Assembly: GCA_029549705.1 (NCBI GenBank)
Contig: JAKPIR010000058.1
Span: 1 to 5,426, forward strand
Reading direction: 5' to 3'
DNA length: 5,426 bases
Origin: Pseudomonadota bacterium
GTDB taxonomy: Bacteria > Pseudomonadota > Gammaproteobacteria > Burkholderiales > Methylophilaceae
The position numbers and the translations under genes are program-made. Shown in pieces: positions 1-5,109 of the stretch. The notes beneath the pieces are model-generated. The model made no database searches. It was not told the origin of the DNA and was given only the letters and a program-made list of their open reading frames with translations. The stretch's first letter is position 1. Each line of letters opens with the position of its first letter.

Positions 1-153
1 GCGTCGTTTTACGACCACGAAATCGCCCGTTGGGTGGATTGGATGACCCGCTTGATAGAACCGTTGCTGATGGCCCTGATTGGGCTAATGATAGGCGGCA
101 TTGTCATCTTGATGTACTTACCTATTTTTGAGTTGGCAGATAGTATTCAATAA
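1..153 (+). CDS. gspF: GspF/PilC-family inner-membrane platform protein (C-terminal 50 residues, 5' end outside window)
   Basis: The window opens in frame inside a gene that ends at TAA 151-153. The visible 50 residues contain ARWVDWMTRLIEPLLMALIG at about 9-28, then a hydrophobic helix to about residue 43, and finish with YLPIFELADSIQ. The 'EPLL...G...MYLPIF.L' pattern is the characteristic last transmembrane helix and tail of GspF/PilC proteins. These are polytopic inner-membrane proteins at the base of type II secretion and type IV pilus machines, where the GspE/PilB ATPase is thought to drive them. The adjacent gspE-type gene, whose ATG shares the last A of this stop codon, supports the call. 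Roughly 350 residues should lie upstream of the window. The sequence cannot decide between GspF, PilC and MshG naming. Confidence 0.9.
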   Translation, partial: ASFYDHEIARWVDWMTRLIEPLLMALIGLMIGGIVILMYLPIFELADSIQ

Positions 154-1826
154 TGACCGCTCCCTCACTCAATGCTGCGTTAATTGCACAATTAAAGTCT
201 GATGATAATGCAGAGGGCTTGGCATTCTTTGACAAGCTTAAAAGTGTGCTCAAACTGAGCGACGCGGCGTTGCTACACCAGCTTGGCCGCTTATTTAGCT
301 ACCCAGTATTGTCTATGCTAGATCTGCATACATTCACAGCCGCTTTTGAAAAAATATCCTACCCAGAAGCCGCTAAACGCAATTGCCTCATCGTCAGAAA
401 TACCGACCAAACACTGTTGTTAGTGTTAGCTGACCCATTTGATAAAGCCTGTATGGCTTGGGCTAGCGTGGTGTTAGGCACTCCCTATGAGGTAGCCCTA
501 GCAGATCGTGCCGATATTGCCGCCTACTTAAGCCGTTACGAAGACACTATACGGGCGAGTGATTCACTCTTACAGCAGGATGCTAGCGACTCGGTGCACC
601 TTTCTGATACCGAAGTCCTCTCTATTCAAAAAATCAGCGAAGATGCTAACCCTGTCATAAAGTTGGTGAATTCCACTTTGTATGATGCGCTTAAGTTTGA
701 TGTCAGTGACATCCATTTAGAATCTAACTCTTCTGGCATGGTGATTAAATATCGCATTGACGGGGTGTTGAGTGTGGTAGGCACTTATGCGGGAGTAGCT
801 TTTGCCGAACAAATTATTTCTCGTATCAAAGTGATGTCTGAGTTAGATATCTCTGAGCGTCGCGTGCCGCAAGATGGGCGCTTTAAAATTCAAATACAAG
901 GCCGTGAAGTCGATTTCCGTGTTTCCATTATGCCTTCTTCCCACGGCGAAGATGCGGTATTGCGCATACTTGACCGTAAAGCGATTACGGCAGAGTTTCA
1001 GCAACTCGCCCTCAGCCATTTGGGCTTTGTTGGCGCAACACTGGCTTCGATTAAACGGCTGATTGCGATGCCTTATGGCATGTTTTTGGTGACAGGCCCA
1101 ACTGGCAGCGGTAAAACCACCACTTTGTATGCCGCGATTAGCGAAATCAATAAAGTGCAAGATAAAATCATCACCATTGAAGACCCTGTAGAGTACCAAT
1201 TGAACGGCGTATTGCAAATCCCTGTCAATGAAAAAAAAGGCCTCACCTTTGCCCGAGGTTTGCGCTCAATATTGCGCCATGACCCAGATAAAATTATGGT
1301 AGGTGAAATTCGCGACCCGGAAACCGCGCAAATCGCCGTGCAATCGGCACTCACGGGTCATTTGGTGTTTACCACGGTACACGCCAATAATGCCTTTGAT
1401 GTGATTAGCCGCTTCATCCACATGGGGGTTGACCCGTATAGTTTTGTATCTGCGCTCAATGGCGTGCTGGCGCAACGCTTAGTGCGCATCAACTGCCCGC
1501 ACTGCGCTGTTAGCGTTAGCCCAGATAGCGCACTACTGGCGGATTCTGGCATCAGTCAGCAACAAGCCGAGTCGTATCAATTCAAGCAAGGCCAAGGTTG
1601 TGGCCATTGCCGTGGTGTGGGCTATCGTGGGCGCAAAGTGGTGAGCGAACTATTGGTGCTAGATGACCAGTTGCGGCAAATGATTGTCAACCATGAACCG
1701 ATTATGCAAATTAAAGCCTATGCCAGCGAAAAAGGTATGCAATCCATACGCCAATCTGCCTTGGCCTTAGTAAAACTAGGTGAAACCACGCTAGAGGAAA
1801 TCAATCGTGTTAGCTTTGTGGCCTAA
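153..1826 (+). CDS. gspE: GspE/PilB-family type II secretion / type IV pilus assembly ATPase
   Basis: This 557-aa cytoplasmic hexameric ATPase would power pseudopilus or pilus polymerisation. An N-terminal T2SSE_N-type domain spans about residues 35-128. The N2 region follows, with DIHLE (186-190), YRIDG (200-204) and RRVPQDGRF (236-244). The C-terminal RecA-like domain has Walker A GPTGSGKTT (315-323, K321), Asp box ITIEDPVEY (about 340-348), Walker B IMVGEIRD (381-388, E385) and His box TGHLVFTTVH (401-410). A zinc-binding tetracysteine, C448-x2-C451 and C483-x2-C486, is typical of GspE/PilB and absent from PilT-type retraction ATPases. Length and motif order are complete and no catalytic residue is missing. 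I do not see the repeated 'RLGxxL' c-di-GMP motif of MshEN domains. The ATG overlaps the upstream stop (TAATG) and has no strong Shine-Dalgarno, so translation is probably coupled to gspF. PilB or MshE naming is possible. Confidence 0.95.
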   Translation: MTAPSLNAALIAQLKSDDNAEGLAFFDKLKSVLKLSDAALLHQLGRLFSYPVLSMLDLHTFTAAFEKISYPEAAKRNCLIVRNTDQTLLLVLADPFDKACMAWASVVLGTPYEVALADRADIAAYLSRYEDTIRASDSLLQQDASDSVHLSDTEVLSIQKISEDANPVIKLVNSTLYDALKFDVSDIHLESNSSGMVIKYRIDGVLSVVGTYAGVAFAEQIISRIKVMSELDISERRVPQDGRFKIQIQGREVDFRVSIMPSSHGEDAVLRILDRKAITAEFQQLALSHLGFVGATLASIKRLIAMPYGMFLVTGPTGSGKTTTLYAAISEINKVQDKIITIEDPVEYQLNGVLQIPVNEKKGLTFARGLRSILRHDPDKIMVGEIRDPETAQIAVQSALTGHLVFTTVHANNAFDVISRFIHMGVDPYSFVSALNGVLAQRLVRINCPHCAVSVSPDSALLADSGISQQQAESYQFKQGQGCGHCRGVGYRGRKVVSELLVLDDQLRQMIVNHEPIMQIKAYASEKGMQSIRQSALALVKLGETTLEEINRVSFVA

Positions 1827-3150
1827 TCACATTCAAGTCCGCATTTCTGCGAATGGCATCACGCTGACGCACAGTCAAGGCAGGCTGTTCTCACGTAAAA
1901 CACTTGCCGAAAAATCCATCGCCTACACGTTGGTAGAGGATCACAACCATAACATCAGCATCATTAGCACGGCACTAAAGCAACTGCTACAAGGCTTAAC
2001 CACAAATGGAGCAAGTCTCTCAGGCGGCAAGTTAGAGGTGTTATTATCCAGCCCCTTTGTTCGCTTGGCACTTTTACCACCCATGCAGCAGGCTTTAACA
2101 TTGGATGAGCAACAACGGCTAGCGCAATTACAGTTTGAACGTATTTACGGCAACGTTGCAAAGCAATGGGCTTGCGCATTGAGCACCATCAACTATCAGC
2201 AAACCACGCTGGCAGCCGCGATTGACCGTGATTTACTCACCGCCTTACAAAACATTGCCAACACGCAAGCATTAACACTGGTGTCAATCACCCCCAGTTT
2301 ATCGGCAATATTCGACCACTGGAGAAAACGCCTAACAGAACCCAATGCGTGGTTGCTCATACTGCAAGATGGCTATTGCACTGCGCTCGGGTTGGATGGC
2401 AAGCAAGTCTCTTTTGTTTCACAGCACACCATTCAACCAGCCTTCACAGCAGATGAACTTCAAACATTGATTCAACGCGAAGCCATGATGCAAGGCGTGA
2501 CTTTGCAAGGTAAAGCTTTGTATTTATATGCGCCTAAGCATTTAGGTTTAACCATCAACCCTACTATTGCCAAATTACATTACTTAAACTTTAGCACTGC
2601 AACCAATCAGCTCACCGCTTCGCCCCATGAGCTTAACTTCCTGCAAGCCAAGACTGCCAAAAACGGTTTAAGTTACGCGCTTTTTGCAGCGGGGGCAGTG
2701 GCCTTGATGGCAAGCTATGCGCACTATCACGCAACCAGCACGCAAATCGTTGCCAATGAAGATGCGCTAGCACAAATAAACGCACACCAAAAACCAAATA
2801 AACCCTTGCCTGTGAATACCGCACAAAGTGAAACCAGTAAACGGCAGTTGGCATTGCAAAAGCAAATTCAACAAAGCTTAGCTACGCCATGGCCTGCACT
2901 ACTGCGAGCCTTAGAAACCAGTAAACCTGCTTTAATCATGCTTTCTGAAATCTCTCCAGATTTGAACACGCATACTATGAAAATCACTGGGCAAACCGCG
3001 CAATTGGCTGATGTGTTGGCGTATGTAGCCGCCCTTAAAAACCAAGCCACTTTTAAAAACGTCAGTCTGCTAGACCATCAATTATTGAAGACTGAAAGCA
3101 ACACAACCGTTAAGTTTGAGATTGAGGCTTTATGGGGGCAAGCTGAATGA
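1807..3150 (+). CDS. GspL/MshI-like protein: PilM-type actin-like domain fused to a PilN-type membrane domain
   Basis: This 447-aa protein reads as a bitopic assembly-platform component. Residues 1 to about 285 are cytoplasmic and resemble the actin-like fold of PilM/GspL, with a strand-turn WLLILQDGYCTALGLDG at about 182-198. One transmembrane helix lies at about 288-305. A polar, Gln/Lys-rich linker at about 310-362 is probably coiled coil. Residues 370-445 fit the PilN ferredoxin-like domain, with WPALLRALE, then MLSEISPD and MKITGQTAQLADVLAYVAAL from M391. In known systems the cytoplasmic part binds the ATPase N-domain and the periplasmic part pairs with the PilO/GspM partner. The start is GTG at 1807, supported by AGAGGA at 1793-1798, and it overlaps the ATPase gene by 20 nt. 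TTG 1816 is an alternative. Sequence conservation is low, so the assignment rests on architecture and synteny. MshI or GspL are the closest named equivalents. Confidence 0.8.
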   Translation: MLALWPNHIQVRISANGITLTHSQGRLFSRKTLAEKSIAYTLVEDHNHNISIISTALKQLLQGLTTNGASLSGGKLEVLLSSPFVRLALLPPMQQALTLDEQQRLAQLQFERIYGNVAKQWACALSTINYQQTTLAAAIDRDLLTALQNIANTQALTLVSITPSLSAIFDHWRKRLTEPNAWLLILQDGYCTALGLDGKQVSFVSQHTIQPAFTADELQTLIQREAMMQGVTLQGKALYLYAPKHLGLTINPTIAKLHYLNFSTATNQLTASPHELNFLQAKTAKNGLSYALFAAGAVALMASYAHYHATSTQIVANEDALAQINAHQKPNKPLPVNTAQSETSKRQLALQKQIQQSLATPWPALLRALETSKPALIMLSEISPDLNTHTMKITGQTAQLADVLAYVAALKNQATFKNVSLLDHQLLKTESNTTVKFEIEALWGQAE

Positions 3151-3704
3151 CTAAACTGGCTTTTTATTTACGCTCGGCCCAATACCGCATGGGTAGCTTA
3201 GGTGTTTTGGGCTTGCTATTTCTGTTAACTGCTGCGCTTATTTATGCGGGCTTGAGTCGTCCACAATTAAAGCAATTGCAAGCATCCGAAGTAACCCTTA
3301 GCCAAGCCAAGCAACAGCGAAAACAGATACAAGTTACACCTATCGCAACCACCACTCAAGCCACGGTGAACGCAGCAAGTTACCTTCAACAATTCCCCAA
3401 TGTAAATCATAAAGATGATGCCCTAAAAACCATCATTGCCATCGCCGAAAATAACAAGCTCCCCTTAGAAACTGGCACCTATAACACCGTGACTAAAGAA
3501 GCGGGGCAAGTGGTGTTTTATGAAATCAACTTGCCTCTTAAAGGCAGCTATCCGCAAATCAAGCAGTTTGTTGCAAGCACCATGAATGCCTTACCCAACG
3601 CAGCTTTATCCACATTCCACTTACAACAAACTAACACAGAGGCAAATTTAATCGAAGCTGAAGTAGTATTGACACTCTATTTTAGCAAGGCCGCCATCAA
3701 GTAA
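3147..3704 (+). CDS. PilO/GspM/MshJ-like inner-membrane assembly protein
   Basis: This 185-aa protein has a short cytoplasmic N-terminus, one transmembrane helix at about residues 17-36 (LGVLGLLFLLTAALIYAGLS) and a Gln/Lys-rich segment at about 38-65 that could be coiled coil. The periplasmic domain runs to the end. Its last 60 residues (FYEINLPLKGSYPQIKQFV, then ALSTFHLQQ and EAEVVLTLYFS) follow the PilO ferredoxin-like pattern of strand, 'L.G.Y..I..F' helix, and two closing strands. In the family, PilO-type proteins heterodimerise with PilN and tie the inner-membrane platform to the secretin subcomplex. The start ATG overlaps the preceding stop as ATGA (3147-3150), with GGGGG at 3134-3138 as a possible ribosome site. 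It is the last gene of the visible operon. The family call rests on architecture and position; GspM is the alternative label. Confidence 0.75.
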   Translation: MTKLAFYLRSAQYRMGSLGVLGLLFLLTAALIYAGLSRPQLKQLQASEVTLSQAKQQRKQIQVTPIATTTQATVNAASYLQQFPNVNHKDDALKTIIAIAENNKLPLETGTYNTVTKEAGQVVFYEINLPLKGSYPQIKQFVASTMNALPNAALSTFHLQQTNTEANLIEAEVVLTLYFSKAAIK

Positions 3705-3739
3705 CGTTTTTACCTTTTGCGTGCTGATAGTCGTTCACA

Positions 3740-4156
3740 CTATTCTGGAATAATAATCCGTGGCACAAGCCCCAAGCGTTTTGCGCGTTTGGCAAACTTC
3801 TTGTCATCAAACGTAGCCATGCTTTCGCAAGCATGGTAGCTCACAAAATGCAGCACATCTGCAAAAGCCAAGCCAGCTTCGCATTGGGCAATGGCTTGCT
3901 CCACCTTGCGTTTATCTTCAATCACCACGTGCGACAACGACATTAAATGACGCATCACGCGGCTAATCTCGGCAGGGCTAAAGTGGTAATAGCCACGCAT
4001 CACCCATTCTAGCTCAAGCAAAACTGTTTTACACACCATTAACGGCTTGCCAGATTCAATCAGCCGTTTAGCAGCGTCATGTTGTTTTACTGCTTCCGCA
4101 TCTGCCTCATCTTGCACGTAATAGCGTGCAAGAACATTGGTGTCTAAGCCTATCAT
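3740..4156 (-). CDS. vapC: VapC-family PIN-domain toxin (ribonuclease)
   Basis: This 138-aa PIN-domain protein would be the endoribonuclease toxin of a VapBC pair. The four acidic positions expected to bind metal are visible: D5 in IGLDTNVLARYY, E48 in VLLELEWVMRG, D100 in GLAFADVLHF and D117 in ATFDDKKFAK. The LLELEWVxRGxY block and the 'FAD...TFDDK' end are typical of the VapC subgroup paired with AbrB-type antitoxins. Length is normal and no key residue is missing, so the toxin should be active. The start ATG overlaps the antitoxin stop by 4 nt (ATGA at 4156-4153) with no strong Shine-Dalgarno, implying coupling to antitoxin translation. The gene ends at TAG 3740-3742, convergent with the secretion operon and 35 bp from it. 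The natural RNA target cannot be read from sequence. Confidence 0.92.
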   Translation of the reverse strand: MIGLDTNVLARYYVQDEADAEAVKQHDAAKRLIESGKPLMVCKTVLLELEWVMRGYYHFSPAEISRVMRHLMSLSHVVIEDKRKVEQAIAQCEAGLAFADVLHFVSYHACESMATFDDKKFAKRAKRLGLVPRIIIPE

Positions 4157-4389
4157 GCTTCGAGTAAACTAGCGGCATCAAAATCCGCAGGCACAGCTAC
4201 TTTGCGGCTTTTAAGCATACCAAAACCACCCTCTGGCACTTCTGCGGGGGAGCTTTTAACATGTAACTCAATATGGTTATCGGCAATGCTAAATTCAATC
4301 AGGCTGCCTTGACGAATCCCTAGCTGCTGCCTGAGCGATTTAGGGATCGTCACTTGCCCTTTACTGGTCACGGAGGTGGTTTGCATCAT
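4153..4389 (-). CDS. vapB: VapB-type antitoxin with SpoVT/AbrB DNA-binding domain
   Basis: This 78-aa antitoxin has an N-terminal swapped-hairpin AbrB fold (about residues 4-48) with the hallmark TSKGQVTIPKSLRQQLGI at 8-25. Its C-terminal tail (about 55-78: GFGMLKSRKVAVPADFD then ASLLEA) fits the segment that wraps and blocks the PIN toxin in this family. It would neutralise the downstream VapC and autorepress the operon. Two adjacent ATGs exist. AAGGA at 4398-4394 lies 4 nt before the first (4389) and 7 nt before the second (4386), so the true protein may begin at the second and be 77 aa. MazE-type antitoxins share the fold, but the adjacent PIN gene fixes the pairing as VapB-like. Confidence 0.92.
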   Translation of the reverse strand: MMQTTSVTSKGQVTIPKSLRQQLGIRQGSLIEFSIADNHIELHVKSSPAEVPEGGFGMLKSRKVAVPADFDAASLLEA

Positions 4390-4411
4390 GGATTCCTTAA
4401 ATTGCAGGTAA

Positions 4412-4444
4412 AAGTAATACCAAGTAATGCTAACATAAGCGCTT
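4412..4444. promoter_or_regulatory. Operator-like repeats over the vapBC promoter
   Basis: Two exact copies of AAGTAAT (4412-4418 and 4422-4428) sit 10 bp apart, one helical turn, and cover the presumed -10 and start region. The palindrome AAGCGCTT (4437-4444) sits in the promoter spacer. AbrB-type VapB antitoxins usually autoregulate by binding repeats that overlap their promoter, so these are the natural candidates for the operator. Which of the two is bound cannot be decided from sequence. Confidence 0.35.
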
Positions 4445-4455
4445 GTTTAGCTCAA
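4427..4455 (-). promoter_or_regulatory. Candidate sigma70 promoter of vapBC
   Basis: On the minus strand a -35-like TTGAGC (4455-4450) is followed by a 17-nt spacer and a -10-like TAGCAT (4432-4427). Each hexamer matches consensus at 4 of 6 positions. Transcription would start near 4420, about 30 nt upstream of the vapB ATG, leaving room for AAGGA at 4398-4394. The spacer contains the perfect palindrome AAGCGCTT (4437-4444). This is a visual prediction; the spacing and position are good, the hexamers moderate. Confidence 0.4.
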
Positions 4456-4554
4456 GGTTGATATATGCGTATATTGGGCTTTATTTAACACATATCAATT
4501 CAGCTACCCACTAAGCCAGTATCTGTGCGGGTTGCAGGGCGATGATTTTTGCTC
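4456..4554. other. Gene-free AT-rich stretch between the vapBC promoter and the REP-like hairpin, with an inverted repeat
   Basis: I see no coding sequence on either strand here. The stretch holds TTGATATATG (4459-4468) and its inverted partner CACATATCAA (4489-4498), matching at 9 of 10 positions with a 20-nt spacer. The near-palindrome ATATATGCGTATAT (4461-4474, one mismatched pair) overlaps the left arm. The repeat lies immediately upstream of the proposed vapBC -35 box, so a regulatory site is possible. There is no T-tract to suggest a terminator. Confidence 0.4.
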
Positions 4555-4614
4555 GGGGAAATTTGTTATCACGAAATCGTGGTACGTCCCCTATTTTTAC
4601 GTCCCCTATTTTTA
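4555..4614. repeat. REP/RAYT-like hairpin with a 15-bp tandem duplication
   Basis: GGGGA (4555-4559) can pair with TCCCC (4587-4591), and TATCACGA (4567-4574) with TCGTGGTA (4577-4584) around an AA loop, with one G-T pair. Together they form an imperfect hairpin with an internal bulge. From 4583 to 4614 the DNA is exactly 15-bp periodic: ACGTCCCCTATTTTT at 4584-4598 and again at 4599-4613. The ending 'ATCGTGGTACGTCCCCTATTTTT'-type motif resembles sequences I associate with REP elements and the ends of REP-associated tyrosine transposase (TnpA_REP) units in proteobacteria; that link is recollection, not a search. No transposase gene is present here. Confidence 0.6.
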
Positions 4615-4827
4615 AGAGCTCACCTCTGAAGACAGTTCTGTTGATATAGTTGCGTCTGTCCTTAACGGCACTTCAGATTTAAGTATCAGTACATATTGAT
4701 CACTAACAGGCGCGTCACTTAAGTGTGTGGTACCCTCTTCATCAATATACTCATAAACATCGGCATAGGCTGTGAAAGAAAATCCGAAGAGTAAAACCGC
4801 TAATAAGTGATTAAATTTCATTGTCAT
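4612..4827 (-). pseudogene. Signal-peptide DUF4124-like protein, probably the truncated 5' end of a longer envelope gene
   Basis: This 71-aa reading frame has a clear Sec signal peptide. The stretch KFNHLLAVLLFGFSFTAYA is followed by a likely cleavage site before DVYEY. The mature start DVYEYIDEEGTTHLSDAPVS matches the DUF4124 pattern 'xVYxYxDxxGxxHxSD.P', a short periplasmic module often found at the N-terminus of proteobacterial envelope proteins, including soluble lytic transglycosylases. No catalytic domain follows. The stop TAA (4614-4612) is the last three bases of the 15-bp tandem repeat, so the coding sequence ends where the mobile-type repeat begins. I infer that a longer gene was cut by the repeat. 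A genuine short DUF4124 protein is the alternative. The start could be ATG 4827 or ATG 4821; neither has a good ribosome site. A perfect TATAAT (4845-4840) lies just upstream but has no good -35 and would leave almost no leader. Confidence 0.6.
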
Positions 4828-5108
4828 TTATCATTTTCAATTATATTTAAGCATGCCGACGGAGTTGACCATGTGAACCTCTCAAGCTTTAATTAGCGCC
4901 TTTGACAGGTGGCTTGTTTAACAAAAGTGTGGGCTTGTTTACCATCAAAGTCAATCCCCATGCGGGTTGGCATCTGCATAGGTGCGTATGGTGTGGGTGA
5001 TTTGCGAGTGCCTAGGAAATGCACGAGGGAGCGTGACTAGAAAGGCATTTAAGGGTGGCGGAAGTGAGGCAATTAGCGGCGAACATTCGGCGGATTAAGC
5101 AGGCTAAT
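4828..5108. other. Gene-free stretch with short repeats and possible gene remnants
   Basis: No convincing gene is visible in these 281 bp. The minus strand is open without any ATG, GTG or TTG from 5094 to 4951. A 28-codon minus frame at 4979-4893 has a start but no recognisable family and no ribosome site. GCTTGTTTA occurs at 4912-4920 and 4933-4941, 21 bp apart, and a third copy lies upstream of vapBC at 4441-4449. A hairpin-capable segment CACG...CGTG (5022-5035) is flanked by AAATGC/GCATTT arms (5017-5022, 5045-5050). The right end contains a short plus-strand frame resembling the start of an Xre-type regulator, described in the findings. This looks like decayed or non-coding accessory DNA. 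Confidence 0.4.
4865..4893 (+). promoter_or_regulatory. Candidate sigma70 promoter reading rightwards into gene-free DNA
   Basis: TTGACC (4865-4870), a 17-nt spacer and TTTAAT (4888-4893) match the sigma70 consensus at 5 of 6 positions each, the best promoter match I see in the window. It points away from the DUF4124-like remnant and toward 4900-5108, where there is no good reading frame. It could serve a small RNA, an antisense transcript into the Sel1 gene, or a lost gene. Confidence 0.4.
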
Positions 5109-5109
5109 T
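5071..5109. repeat. Nested inverted repeat at the 3' end of the Sel1 gene
   Basis: AATTAGC (5071-5077) and GCTAATT (5103-5109) are perfect 7-bp inverted arms. Between them lies the small hairpin CGAA-CA-TTCG (5080-5089). The right arm reaches the last base of the Sel1 stop codon (5111-5109, minus strand), the place for a transcription end signal. No T-tract follows on either strand, so it is not a standard intrinsic terminator. Confidence 0.3.

Noticed and set aside
843..1552. Several 60-124 aa open frames in other frames within the ATPase gene
   Set aside because: They are shadows of a strongly conserved gene with all its motifs, and none has a recognisable domain.
1964..3050. Minus-strand open frames of 60-73 aa inside the fused platform gene
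   Set aside because: They are antisense shadows with no ribosome site or motif, in a region whose plus strand has a coherent domain layout.
3705..3743. Bidirectional terminator between the secretion operon and vapC
   Set aside because: Only a 5-bp ATAGT/ACTAT stem (3727-3743) is present, it includes the vapC stop codon, and no T-tract follows on either strand.
4902..4930. Perfect -35 hexamer TTGACA at 4902-4907
   Set aside because: No acceptable -10 lies 16-18 nt downstream, so it does not make a promoter alone.
4951..5094. Minus-strand 47-residue open stretch
   Set aside because: It contains no ATG, GTG or TTG start and no recognised family, so I treat it as chance or a remnant.
4893..5109. 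Integron attC site or cassette array around vapBC, DUF4124 and Sel1
   Set aside because: The inverted repeats do not show the paired GTTRRRY/RYYYAAC core sites, and the genes are not arranged with one attC each.
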